Source of the DNA: Lytechinus variegatus
Taxonomy: Eukaryota > Echinodermata > Echinoidea > Temnopleuroida > Toxopneustidae
Reading direction: 5' to 3'
NCBI RefSeq assembly: GCF_018143015.1
Contig: NC_054741.1
Span: 63,524,697-63,588,696 of the forward strand
Length of the DNA: 64,000 bases
This document shows positions 13,401 through 23,431 of the stretch, one piece after another (the first letter of the stretch is position 1; the number at the start of each line of letters is the position of its first letter). A program made the translations under genes and the position numbers. The notes beneath the pieces are model-generated. The model was not told the DNA's origin. It made no database searches and saw only the letters and a program-made list of their open reading frames with translations.

Positions 13401-13911
13401 TTAATGATAAAATGCTTTAGCACGCATTGACTAAGCATACTCTGCCGGAACAGTCCCCGGCCCTGTTGCATTGAAGTTACTTTTAGTGTAATTTTATCAT
13501 CCCATTGGGTCTTTCATGGAATCCTGGATTTTGATTGGCTGTTGGGCCCTATTTCTATCTTAGTTACCATTGGATGGCAAAGTTAGCATGATAGCAATTT
13601 TCATGCAACCGGGCCCAGGTGTGACCATCCCTTTACTGAAGTCTTTCATTGTCCCTCTTTTTCACCAGATCAAGGAATACCTGGAGCATCCTGATGTCAG
13701 TGAAGCCAACAGGTACTTTGCCAGGCAATGTCTAGCTGTTCTATCTAAAGACTGTAAGGTGAATTTTCGTCCAGAGAAAAACAACAAGGTGCTTGTATAC
13801 TCCATCCTTCCCAAATCTGTGGCTAGTACACCAGAAACCTCTTCCACCGAGGATGAACACAGAGAAAGCGTGAGTGACAGCATGGAGAAATTGTCGCTGG
13901 GAAAGAGTTGA
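7374..13911 (+). CDS. NUDT6: Nudix hydrolase, NUDT6-like (six coding exons)
   Basis: The joined exons 7374-7494, 9439-9530, 10961-11066, 11965-12069, 12597-12799 and 13669-13911 give 870 nt (289 aa plus TGA). Every junction is GT/AG and every phase agrees. Residues 18-106 resemble the N-terminal domain of NUDT6 (FCGITVE, WIKIPI, LGFVFHHA, LPGFATHYIG). The Nudix fold follows, with a complete Nudix box at 137-159: GAADPRE, then REVLEETGV, carrying the metal-binding glutamates. RFGRSDIYFVCHLQP (about 179-193) matches the FGKSDMYIICRLKP segment of vertebrate NUDT6. Nudix enzymes cleave nucleoside diphosphates linked to another group; the NUDT6 substrate is not settled. The start is the first ATG of the first recognisable exon; an upstream exon could extend it, since human NUDT6 is about 316 aa. 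In vertebrates NUDT6 overlaps FGF2 antisense; no FGF gene is visible here. Confidence 0.9.
7545..7862 (-). mobile_element. tRNA-derived SINE in Nudix intron 1
   Basis: On the minus strand the head reads as a tRNA relative with pol III boxes: A box TAGCTCAGTCGGTTAGAGCG (about 7853-7834) and B box GGTTTGAGTCCC (about 7797-7786). It is followed by a non-tRNA body containing GGTCCCGTGTATAGGAGAGT (about 7656-7637), a core seen in several animal SINE families. The 3' end is not sharply defined. The tRNA-like part cannot fold as a normal tRNA, so this is not a tRNA gene. Confidence 0.7.
7982..8555. mobile_element. MITE, GCAAAAGCAATTGCT family, copy A
   Basis: The ends are inverted copies: CATTGGGCCAGATGCATAAA on the left, and on the right the complement of the same phrase ending GACCCAATG. 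The interior has many TTGC/GCAA words and no transposase. It lies in intron 1 of the Nudix gene. A second copy is at 19541-20192. Confidence 0.75.
8556..9438. other. Remainder of Nudix intron 1
   Basis: AT-rich intronic DNA with no recognisable feature. Confidence 0.5.
9439..9530 (+). CDS. NUDT6: Nudix gene coding exon 2
   Basis: Residues 41-71. The acceptor is TTTCTTAG|AT and the donor AAG|GTGATG. It encodes LDHWKATGKRGIWIKIPI, matching the QWRSEGRTAVWLHIPI region of human NUDT6. Confidence 0.88.
9591..9859. mobile_element. Short MITE (CCCGTTGCATAAAAGTTAC) in Nudix intron 2
   Basis: GGGTCCCGTTGCATAAAAGT at 9591 is mirrored by GTAACTTTCATGCAACGGGA ending near 9737, giving a 147-bp foldback element. 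A second related half follows directly to about 9859. A related copy lies at 13458-13616. No coding capacity. Confidence 0.7.
9860..10960. other. Remainder of Nudix intron 2
   Basis: AT-rich intronic DNA. Two short open frames exist but neither resembles a protein. Confidence 0.5.
10961..11066 (+). CDS. NUDT6: Nudix gene coding exon 3
   Basis: Residues 72-106 plus one base. The acceptor is TACCCCAG and the donor ATTG|GTAAAT. It encodes LGFVFHHAQ, TRWLPEDEP and LPGFATHYIG, a close match to the LGFCFHHAE and LPGYASHQVG segments of vertebrate NUDT6. Confidence 0.9.
11239..11437. mobile_element. MITE with TTTCACAAAGA ends in Nudix intron 3
   Basis: AGGTGAGTGTTTCACAAAGA on the left is inverted as TCTTTGTGAAACACCCCCAG on the right. 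It is about 200 bp with no coding capacity. Confidence 0.6.
11438..11964. other. Remainder of Nudix intron 3
   Basis: No recognisable feature besides AT-rich intron. A short open frame (11599-11784) has no family resemblance. Confidence 0.5.
11965..12069 (+). CDS. NUDT6: Nudix gene coding exon 4
   Basis: Residues 107-141 plus one base. It encodes the first strands of the Nudix fold (VGGFVLNEKNELLVIQE) and QWKLPGGAADP, the first part of the Nudix box. The donor is CCAA|GTAAGT. The Nudix box is split by intron 4. Confidence 0.92.
12345..12554. mobile_element. Probable MITE in Nudix intron 4
   Basis: TCAATAGAAACACCAAT at the left and ATTGGTTTCTATTGA at the right are inverted copies about 210 bp apart. 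No coding capacity. Confidence 0.5.
12597..12799 (+). CDS. NUDT6: Nudix gene coding exon 5
   Basis: Residues 142-209. It completes the Nudix box (REDIPDAVRREVLEETGV) and carries RFGRSDIYFVCHL and CTWMP. The acceptor is TTCTAG|GG and the donor CCC|GTAAGT. Confidence 0.92.
12800..13668. other. Nudix intron 5
   Basis: Holds a C-run segment near 13169 and a short MITE listed separately. The reading frame of exon 5 stays open past the donor for a while but has no family similarity, so it is treated as intron. Confidence 0.5.
13458..13616. mobile_element. Short MITE, same family as 9591
   Basis: CGGCCCTGTTGCATTGAAGT at the left and TTTTCATGCAACCGGGCCC at the right are inverted copies. It ends about 50 bp before the exon 6 acceptor. 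Its internal ATG at 13570 is in frame with exon 6. Confidence 0.65.
13669..13911 (+). CDS. NUDT6: Nudix gene coding exon 6 (last)
   Basis: Residues 210-289 and the TGA stop. The acceptor is TTTCACCAG. It encodes IKEYLEHPDVSEANRYFAR and a Ser/Glu-rich tail that looks variable rather than catalytic. Confidence 0.9.
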   Translation: MKEYLEHPDVSEANRYFARQCLAVLSKDCKVNFRPEKNNKVLVYSILPKSVASTPETSSTEDEHRESVSDSMEKLSLGKS

Positions 13912-14091
13912 TGATTGCCACAATTCAAAGGATATGTAAAAATGATCATTATAGTTTTCTGTATTTATCTACATGTATGTAAAAATATACCCATTCCTAT
14001 GAGACATTTGATTCATATTACCAATCAAAAATCCTTTTTTTTTTTAATTTCATATTTCATTGTCTTTCCAACTGAACAACTGACCAGGGCA

Positions 14092-14097
14092 AATAAA
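14092..14097 (+). terminator. Candidate poly(A) signal AATAAA of the Nudix gene
   Basis: The first AATAAA after the stop codon, about 180 nt downstream. Another A-rich AATAAA-like word is near 14590. Confidence 0.45.
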
Positions 14098-14099
14098 AG

Positions 14100-14769
14100 T
14101 GCACTTTGGCATTTTGTCTATCAAGTACTTTCTAATCTGGTTTGTAAAGAATGCTCAGGTAATGTGAAAATAGCAACCTTCAACACGTGGGCCTTTAAGC
14201 CCATCTAAGCCCAAATACCAATATGAATATTTATCTCTGATAAAAGCTATATAATGAAAATGTTTGCTTTGCATACAAAGGTACATTTGCAGTCTGAGAT
14301 CTGATATTACTCCCATATTTTCTCATTTTGTTTCTGCAATTAGTGCAAGGAATTTTTTCCCAAATAACAGTCAGTTTTTTTTAAACCCAACCAAGATAGT
14401 GCAATACATTTTTTTTATCCCTAATTGGCCCTAACTTTTAATCATATAATCTCAGGGATATGTAGTTTTGGGGAAAGAATGAACACATAACCGGGATTCA
14501 AATGTTTGACCAAAGGACTACTTACTTTGCCTCGTTTATCTGTCATGCTTATGGAAGATTTCCCTTTGCCTTTATATTGACTAGTTCAAAAATAAAAACT
14601 TGTATTCAAGGTCTTTGGCAAACCAAATTTGGAATTTAGAGGGATTGTGAACATCAACAAAGGTAGGAAATTTGATTGTGATCAAATGCGAGATCTACTA
14701 TAACTCTTATTTGTGTAATTAACAATACCTATCTTTCTTGACGTAATGAAAGCCTTTAAGTTTCTAACA
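14100..14769. other. Intergenic sequence after the Nudix gene
   Basis: AT-rich, with no gene or clear repeat seen. Confidence 0.4.
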
Positions 14770-14858
14770 AAGCAGCAAATCATGAAATCAGCGGCAGATC
14801 ATAATAGCCCAGTGCAACTGTAGGCAATACACACATAGAATGTGCCTGTCAGAAGAAT

Positions 14859-15757
14859 TCTTTACAGTATGGTGGTGCCTTATCACCTTCACAGTATGGT
14901 GGAACCCTATCACCTTCACTGTATGGTGGTACCCTATCACCTTCACTGTATGGTGGTACATTATCACCTTCACTGTGTGGTGGTACCCTATCACCTTCAC
15001 TGTGTGGTGGTACCCTATCACCTTCACTGTATGGTGGTACCCTATCACCTTCACTGTGTGGTGGTACCCTATCACCTTCACTGTATGGTGGAACCCTATC
15101 ACCTTCACCATGTGGTGGTACCCTATCACCTTCACTGTGTGGTGGTACCCTATCACCTTCACTGTATGGTGGTACCCTATCACCTTCACCATGTGGTGGT
15201 ACCCTATCACCTTCACTGCATGGTGGTACATTATCACCTTCACTGTATGGTGGTACCCTATCACCTTCACTGTATGGTGGTACCCTATCACCTTCACTGC
15301 ATGGTGGTACCCTATCACCTTCACTGTGTGGTGGTACCCTATCACCTTCACTGTATGGTGGTACCCTATCACCTTCACCATGTGGTGGTACCCTATCACC
15401 TTCACTGCATGGTGGTACATTATCACCTTCACTGTATGGTGGTACCCTATCACCTTCACTGTATGGTGGTACCCTATCACCTTCACTGTATGGTGGTACC
15501 CTATCACCTTCACTGTATGGTGGTACCCTATCACCTTCACTGTATGGTGGTACCCTATCACCTTCACTGTGTGGTGGTACCCTATCACCTTCACTGTATG
15601 GTGGTACCCTATCACCTTCACTGTATGGTGGTACCCTATCACCTTCACTGTATGGTGGTACCTTATCACCTCACTGTATCGTGGTACCCTATCACCTTCA
15701 CTGTATGGTGGTACCTTATCACCTCACTGTATCGTGGTACCCTATCACCTTCACTGT
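14859..15757. repeat. 27-bp minisatellite, about 33 copies
   Basis: The unit is CTTCACTGTATGGTGG followed by TACCCTATCAC. Because 27 is a multiple of three and the unit lacks stops in several frames, long open frames appear on both strands (translations repeating MVVPYHLHC, TVWWYPITF and GYHHTVKVI). Variants (GTGTGG, CATGTGG, ACATTATC) recur with a 7-unit, 189-bp spacing (for example 15189 and 15378), showing local higher-order duplication. Confidence 0.95.
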
Positions 15758-16081
15758 GTCACAAAATCTCAGATGTCTTGGTAAATAATTAAATTTCTTT
15801 CCTTGGCTTACTAAGGTTGGTACATCTTATGGTAATCACCCACTGGGACAAATTAATTGGATGTTGCTACTAAATGATATTCCCTCCCAAGGTCATAGGA
15901 TGACTTCAATATCAGAGCCATATGAATGCAGTATTTTTGATGGATTTTACAGATTTAGCCTCACTTCTTCAGGGACTTTTCTATTTCTTGAAAACGAGCA
16001 AAGGCATTACTGCTCTGTTGAGTAAAAAGGTTTCATAGAATTTGCCGGGTACTATTCAGGGTTCTGCATGAATTTCACGTA

Positions 16082-16809
16082 CAGTCCGACCTCTCTTATT
16101 CAGCCTCCCCTTAACCGGATCTATTATCCAGATGCACACTTAAAGAGATTTTTTTTTTCAATCTAGTATACATGTGGGGAAATGAGATTTCAATCTAAAA
16201 ATCAAAATTCCTATGCTAACTCACTTTTATTGCATACATTTTCCAATAAAGTCTTCCTACAACTACATTATTTTTTATGAAAATATCTTGTGCAAATTAC
16301 AAAAAAAACTTGGACAGAATAATTTTCCAGTAAATCAGGGCACAGCGCAATCATTTGTCACGTTCTCTTGTTTTTCAGAGAAAAAAACAACACGTCTTGC
16401 TAGCTAGGCTCATCTTGCATTATGGACAGCGCCATCTATCATGTTTGAACCACAGTCAGTATAACAATGGCTGACTTTGCGAAGCTGCAATGCCCGCTGC
16501 GATGATCCAATTTTCTAACTTAGTTTTAAGTAATTCTTTTTCTCTCAAGATATGCTCGATGTATTCCTCAATCATTTCGGCAGGTAAATTATCCAAGAGT
16601 TTTGGTAACCAGTCGATATAATTTCTGTAAAAAAAAAATTGTACCGACACTGCAGTGAATACTGTCTGTGTACCGGTACGCCCACTACAATAGATTACGT
16701 GTATTCGGGAGGCAGCTGCGTGTATTTCATATTGGGTCTGCCAGATCCTTATAAATCGCTTACCCATATTGGTGCTGGTCCCAACTTGTCCGGATAAGAG
16801 TTTGGACTG
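16082..16809. mobile_element. pogo/Tigger-like element (nonautonomous) with TA target duplication
   Basis: The ends are CAGTCCGACCTCTCTTATTC (left) and the complement of CAGTCCAAACTCTTATCC (right), flanked by TA on both sides. The empty site is visible in copy 2 of the segmental duplication (TTCACATACTGTGAAGG near 19490), which fixes the boundaries. No pogo transposase is recognised. A minus-strand open frame (16767-16456) contains a coding-like stretch, discussed under findings. Confidence 0.8.
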
Positions 16810-17588
16810 TACTGTGAATGCTGAATGTATTTGTTTTAATATTGTACAACCATAACAATTTTCACTTCCTGATACCGTTTATCATTCCAAAGTAAAGTTA
16901 AATGCAATAAAATTTAATTCTTGTGTGAATTTTTACATTGTGGATTACAAATGCAAAATAAAAGAAGGAAAATGAGATACATGCATGTATTATTACACCC
17001 AAAGATTGTCATAGTATTATAGGTGAGGGTCAAATTGAAAATGAGGTATTACATGTAGAAGCATGGCTTATCTTCCTAGTGTGTTTTGTGAATCTAATAT
17101 ACAGTAGATTATATCATACTCCATTGATGTTAGTATTAATAGAAAATATTAGAAACTGTTTGTTTGTGTTTTATGTATATTTCAAATATATAATATATTT
17201 ATAATACCCGGTAATATGTTGTACAGTATGATCAAACAAAAGATTTTTACAAGAATTTTAATTCCTTAATCAAATCTGGATGTAATGGTGTACAGTTCTG
17301 TGCATCTGATTTCTAGGACTTCTATCAAAAATAAGGATGATATTGAGTATATTTCAAATTATAATTTTTAATGATTCTTGCCAAGGAAGAGAGAGAGAAT
17401 GGAGACCTATACAGAGTTACATTGAAAGATAATTCCAGTACATACAACATATTTTGTGATTTATTTCCTAAGAAAAGATCATGAAAGTTCACTATGCACA
17501 TGTCAAAGTGCAATCAGCAGATAGACAATGTGGGTGACCCAGTGCAGCTGTATACAATACACATATAGAATATGCCTGTCAGAAGAAT

Positions 17589-17778
17589 TCTTCACTGTAT
17601 GGTGGTACCCTATCACCTTCTCTGTATGGTGGTACCCTATCACCTTCACTGTATGGTGGTACCCTATCACCTTCACTGTGTGGTGGTACCCTATCACCTT
17701 CACTGTATGGTGGTACCCTATCACCTACACAGTCTGGTGGTACCCTATCACCTTCACTGTATTGCGGTACCTTTATCA
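17589..17778. repeat. 27-bp minisatellite, about 7 copies
   Basis: Same unit and same flanks as the array at 14859. The last unit is degenerate (GTATTGCGGTACC). Confidence 0.92.
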
Positions 17779-18654
17779 CGAAATCCCAGGTGTCTTGGTG
17801 AAGAATTGATCTCTTGTCTTGGCTTACTAAGCTTGGGACATCTTTAAGGATGGTAATTATGATTAAACTAGCAGCTGAATCAGTGATTATTCCCGGACAG
17901 AGTTACTAACTGCCTTTAATAGTAAATGCTCCTGAATACAGTCTTTTCTTGTTAATTTATGTACATATTAAGGTTTTCATGATATTTAATTCATAAAGTC
18001 GAGACAATTAAAAGAAAATGAAGTTGGTGTAACTACAATTGTATTTTAGATCCAAACGTTAGAGTAATGGGGTTTGTTATGCAAGGTAAACTTGGGAAAT
18101 ATGAGTACGAGCAAAATCACATGAAAGCTTTGTTCTCGAAAATCACAAATTGCACATTTAAATTGAAGTTATCTTTTGAAATCGGTTTGTTACTCTTGAC
18201 CTTTACACCAAAGAAGCTAATACATGGTAAGAGGGTGTAAGTAATGTCAATAGAATAATTGACATACCAGTACTAGTGGTACTAGATTAAATTCAAAGCA
18301 GGTTCAAACAAAAACTTTGAAAGATTAATTTCCCAATTCATTCATTCAGTCAGTAGTGTGCTTTATAAAGTTGTTCATAAGACATGCATGAGTTTAATAT
18401 GAATGATCGGTACATATTCTCAGTCATTTTTATCTGCAAAGTTGAAATATGATCATTTTACGTAAACAAGGTTTCTTGTTAAACATTTCAATGCAAATTT
18501 GCATAGTATTATGAAAGGATCTGATTTGGGTTATAGGAAAGTTGATCCAAAAAATCTCATTTCTTGAAAGAAGGACCGTTTGTTTGTAAGTAATCCTACT
18601 GTACCTTTTTAGAAACAGCTTTATGAAACAACAGACGGGCTTCTTGTACGCCCG

Positions 18655-19150
18655 CCCGGCGACGGAACGTATTATGGTATCACGCTCAGTGTCCATCTGT
18701 CTGTCTGTCCATTAACTTTTCCTTGTAAACGTGATAACTTCAGTTTAATTTAAGCTAGGCTCAAATAATTTGGTGTGTTTGATACTAGTGTGGATCAAGG
18801 AAGCCTATTGATTTTGAAGTCGAAAGGTCAAGGTCATAGATGTGTTTTCATCTTACCCTTCTGAAGTCCTTGTAAACGCGATAACTTTATTGTATCTTAT
18901 CCTAGGCTCATTTAATTTGGTGTGTATGATACTCATATGGATCCCAGAAAGCCTATTGATTTTGAGGTCAAAATGTCAAGGTCGCACTGACATGTTTTCA
19001 TCTTGCTCTTCTGAAGTCTTTGTAAACACAATAACTTCAGTTTAACTTAACCTAGGCTCATATAATTGATTTTGAGGTCAGAATGTCAAAGGTGAAGTCG
19101 CCACCTTCCACTTTTCTTGCTTGACCAATAACACCATTTTCCATGTGACA
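18655..19150. repeat. Dispersed repeat with TTGTAAACRCRATAACTTCAG units
   Basis: About three tandem units (near 18724, 18870, 19020) share CTTGTAAACGCGATAACTT, CCTAGGCTCA, TTGGTGTGT and CCTATTGATTTTGAGGTC. The stretch opens with CGCCCGCCCGGCGACGG and closes with CAGGCGGGTGC. No coding sequence. Confidence 0.6.
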
Positions 19151-19540
19151 GGCGGGTGCATTATGTGCTCGCCTGAATAGCGACACTCGATTGTCTATGA
19201 TGTGAAAATTATGAAATTGCAACTTGTAACTTGCACAGCATTATGAAACACCCACTGGGACAAATTAAATGGATGTTGCTACTAAATAATGTTCCCTCTC
19301 AAGGTCATATGATGACCTTAATATCAGAGCCATATGAATGCACTATTTTTGATGGATTTTATAGATTTAGCCTCACATCTTCAGGGACTTTTCTATTTCT
19401 TGAAAACGAGCCATGGCATTAGCGCTCTGTTGATTAAAAAGGTTTCATAGAATTTGTATTGTACTTACTATTCAGGGTTCTGCATTAATTTCACATACTG
19501 TGAAGGCTTAATGTATTTTTTAAATATTGTACAACCACAA

Positions 19541-20192
19541 CATTGGGTCAGATGCATAAAAAGTTCAATTGCTGGATAGCAATTGCTTCAAGCACAAGAA
19601 ATTGCTAGCCAAGCAAAAGATCAGGTCTGAGCAATTGCTTTATTTTATATGCATAACCCTTTGCTTGTGCTTGAACACTTTTCTTGTACTCAGAAAGCAA
19701 TTGCTAGAGGTTTGATCAATAGCGACGTCATGCTGGTGCAAACATGACCCACAGAACAAAGACTGCACTCGAATGCAGAGGTGTGCAGTACAAAATACCG
19801 CTTCTCTCCTGTAACATCTTTTCCTTAGACGTGGTGTAAAACTGTTCCTTTAACTTGTTTCCAATTAATAAATTCATATAGTTTGCATTTGGTTTTGCAC
19901 TTTCTAGGAAGAAAACATGTTCATGTAGGCTACTGTACACCTTGGAGTTCTCTCTCAGGTACATGAACATGATTTTAAAATGCGAACGATCAATCAAACG
20001 CTGAAGCTGCTCTGACGGAGCTTGAAAAAACTGAAGCATGCTTAAAAGAACATGCTAAATGTTCGCTTTATGCAAACACTTTTTAGCAACAACTTAATCA
20101 TCAAGTAAATGCTACCAGGCAATTAGCAATTGCTTGAGCTTGAACCAAGCCTAGCAAAAGCAATTGCTACTTTTTATGCATATGACACCATG
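19541..20192. mobile_element. MITE, GCAAAAGCAATTGCT family, copy B
   Basis: Starts CATTGGGTCAGATGCATAAA and ends with the inverted GCTACTTTTTATGCATATGA. The interior matches copy A at 7982-8555, including GACGTCATGCTGGTG and AACATCTT. It sits inside copy 2 of the segmental duplication at a point where copy 1 (about 16852) is uninterrupted. Confidence 0.8.
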
Positions 20193-20799
20193 TTCACTTC
20201 ATGATACAGACAGTTAATCCAAAATAAAGTTAAATGCAGTAGAATTTAATTCTTGTGTGAATTTTTACATTGTGGATGACAAATGCAAAATAAAAGGAAA
20301 ATGAGATACAAGTATGTATTATTACACCCAAAGATTGTCATAGTTTTATAGGTGAGGTATTACAAGCATGGCTTATCTTCGCAGTGTGTTTTGTGAATCT
20401 AAAATACAGTATATTATATCATACTCCATTGTTATTAATAGAAAATATAAGAAACTTTGTATTTGTGTATTATGTGTATTTCAAATATAAATGTATTAAT
20501 ATACAAGTTATTTATGATAATATGATATACAGTGTGATAAAACAATAGATTTCTTTTTACAAGAAGTTTAATTCCGATGTAATGGTGTACAGTTCTGTGC
20601 ATTTGATTTTTAGGACTTCCATCAAAATATAGAATGATATTGAGTATATTTCAAATTACCATAGATGAGATTATTGCCAAGAGAGAAAGAGAGATAGAGA
20701 GAGAGAATGAAGACTGAGACGAGAGATACATTGAAAGATAATTTTAGTAAATAAAACATATTTTGTGAGATATTGAGAAGTTGAACGAACATTGGAGAA

Positions 20800-23260
20800 T
20801 ACAAGGTAGAGAGACTGGGAAAGAAAGATCTTAGAGAATGAGAGAATAAATAATTTGGTAAATTGATAAAATAATTACAAGTACAAAGAACATATCAAAT
20901 CAAGAAATTTAAAGGCATCATAACTATGATCAATATAATTTGAAACATTTGCAAGGTGTTCATTCAGCAGACTTAATATTTCGTGCACAAATTGAACTGA
21001 AAATAAGTACCACATGCACATATAAACCAGTGTGACACCTGTCCTGTATTTAAGCACTGCCTGAATCGGGTTACTTAATATCATTTGAAATATATCAGAT
21101 ATAGTTCGTGATTCCAAGTATGGTGTTGACTTTTTGGTTTTAGTGTTGGGTTGATTTGTTGGCACAGCATCAAACTCACAATGAAGTTGGTCCTGGGATT
21201 AAACATTACCAGGTGTTAAAACGATCAATTTTATGATTCAATGGACCATTTTTTAACACTCGGGTTACGTGTTGGAGAAAGGAATGGCAATCTTAATTGT
21301 GCTCGCAACACCAACATCAACACCAAACTTGAAAGCACCAAATACAAAAGATATTTATTTCAACTAGTGTTGAATCAAAAAGCCTGGTGCCCGAGAAGAC
21401 AAAAAAATACAAGTTATTCTTTGATATTTGACATTATGACATTTGAAGGAAGCCTTCAACTATATGTTTTACAAAATAACCCTGTTAAATCATGAGAAAA
21501 TAGATTAAAACTATGATTTAATCAATGACTTCGCACTCCGAAAATTTAGATCTTGGATTAAAAATCTGATTTTTCTTTTTTATATAGCTATAGCCAGTAT
21601 CAAAGAACTTTATCTTATTGAATATTTACAGGTTGATAGTTTATGAATACAAAGGACACACACTAGTTGACATCAGCCATCATTATACTGGATAAAATAC
21701 ACACACGTTTCTTTTTTTTTCATCTGTCAATTTAATGCTGGCAACACATTATACAAAAATAGAAACATTCCTTGGATGTATTCTTTGGCATTCTCTATAG
21801 GCTGCACCATGTTTCGCCATAGCTTTTTCATATATTTGGTTTTAAAACTTCAGGAATTAGTTTCTTTACTCTATAACATTTACATGTATGTACCATGATC
21901 ATAAATACATAATTAAGTAAATATGTCATTGATTTAAAGTCCCATGCAAGGGAAAGAAGTGATTAAGAAAACTAGTAAGAAATTATTCGTGCTAGAAGCT
22001 GATCTTAAAACATTCCGCAGGAAAGCTTCAACATGAAGAACTCTGTCGTAGTAATTGTATAATATTGTAACTATATCGTTACTGTTGTAATATATTCCTG
22101 GAATATGAAAGACATTATATTCCAGTTTTTACATCCTAAATCTGAAGGAAAATATATACTTTAAACTGAAGCCAGTGCATAAAAATTACCTGTATAAAAA
22201 TTGCTTCAATGGTCAGCCTTTTGTCAATTTCCCATCTACGAAAATATTTCATCTTACCAGAGTAAAAGACATCAAATATTTACATGTATACAAGTTGAAA
22301 AAATCATATATGTATATACATGTATATACATTATATATTTACAACTTTCAGTGCAAGAATTTGAATGAAAAATGCAACATCATAAGAAAACTTAAGATAT
22401 TACAAAGTTCTTAATATTTACAAGCAAAGCTGCATATTGACATAGAACAATAATGACATGCAAGAAAATGAAAGGAGAGCAACAGAAGAGATGGCCCTCC
22501 AAATTTTGGCAAAACAGATGAGCTCAACAGAGAACAAAAATAAAAGGAATACATATCACTCAAGGTATAGCTTTTGCATAATCATGATAAAGGCACAAAA
22601 ATAATAGTTTGACCACCCCTAAATACAAGGTACATGCACTTCAACAATATGACCCAAATGCTAACAAATATGACTCTGCCTCAGTCAAATCACTTGGGTT
22701 GACAGAAATCTGTTTGACTTAGATGAAAATTGACTTAGATGTTATTATTAACAATGCTTCAAGTTAAGACGATTATTTGATTTATGAAAGGTCACCTAAT
22801 GTAGAACCTACATTATTGTACATTCAAGTTATACATGCACATTTTTCAAAGAGTGCTTGTGATACCTGAAAGGTTGCCAGAGGCTGGCCAGACATAGCAA
22901 CAAATGATCATTGAACAGGATTCAAGTATTGTAATTCATTCAGTACTAGAGGGTGAAAAGAACCTCATCACTAGCTTCCACGAAGAAAAATATGGATAAA
23001 TATGAATAACTCAGTAATTAGGTCAATTGCAAAAATCATGTTCACATCAACCAAAAATGTAGGAATGTATCTTGATTTCTTGTTTTATGAAACTATGTGA
23101 AGGAGAAAAAAAAACAATGCTGCGTTTTCACACAACACAGATACATGTAGATAATGTATGGATATTATGCTTCTTAAAGGGTAAAACACTAGATTGAACT
23201 GAACAACCATTAAACAAAAAAAATGTGAAAAACCTTAATACTCATTGTGGCCTTAGAGAA
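20800..23260. other. Intergenic sequence between the convergent genes
   Basis: AT-rich DNA with no recognised gene. Part of it may be 3' untranslated sequence of the LRRC74-like gene. Short open frames on either strand do not resemble proteins. Confidence 0.4.
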
Positions 23261-23266
23261 TTTAAT
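23261..23266 (-). terminator. Candidate poly(A) signal ATTAAA of the LRRC74-like gene
   Basis: Read on the minus strand, ATTAAA lies about 75 nt after the stop codon. It is the closest common variant signal; the first AATAAA I noticed is near 21354-21359. Confidence 0.35.
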
Positions 23267-23340
23267 ATTTGTTTATCCTTTTAAGACCTCTTGCATGACC
23301 TTGGCATTGTTATAAGATGTGACCCCAATGTGTGACCTTA

Positions 23341-23431
23341 TTAGACTCCACCCTCCTCTTTGAAGTGCATAATTGCCTCGGCCATCTTCTTTCCTTTATC
23401 CTCCTTCTCTTTGGTTCCGAAGTAAAGCTCA
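23341..23431 (-). CDS. LRRC74: LRRC74-like coding exon 13 (last)
   Basis: Residues 505-534 and TAA. It encodes (S)ELYFGTKEKEDKGKKMAEA and a short acidic tail. The acceptor GGTTTCAG|TGAGC completes EF-hand 2. Confidence 0.88.

Larger units (their letters stand above)
14770..17515. repeat. Segmental duplication, copy 1
   Basis: This stretch matches 17516-about 20800 in the same order: a GCCTGTCAGAAGAATTCTT flank, a 27-bp minisatellite, a CTTGGCTTACTAAG flank, a CACCCACTGGGACAAATTAA block (15838 vs 19248), and a TGTGAATTTTTACATTGTGGA block (16922 vs 20254) running to GAGAGAGAGAATGRAGAC. Copy 1 holds a pogo-like element at 16082-16809 that copy 2 lacks. Copy 2 holds a MITE and about 1.4 kb that copy 1 lacks. 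Confidence 0.85.
17516..20800. repeat. Segmental duplication, copy 2
   Basis: Second copy of 14770-17515. It contains a short version of the 27-bp minisatellite, about 1.4 kb not found in copy 1 (about 17865-19245, including a repeat at 18655-19150), and the MITE at 19541-20192. The two copies differ by scattered substitutions and small indels, so the duplication is not very recent. Confidence 0.8.

Noticed and set aside
14788-15792. Open frames of 293-316 codons on both strands
   Set aside because: They are produced by the 27-bp stop-free minisatellite; there is no non-repeat coding sequence around them.
15838-19422. A peptide-like frame shared by the two duplicated blocks (HPLGQI.WMLLLN onwards)
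   Set aside because: Most differences between the copies change the amino acid and one copy lacks the upstream start; the pattern is that of non-coding DNA.
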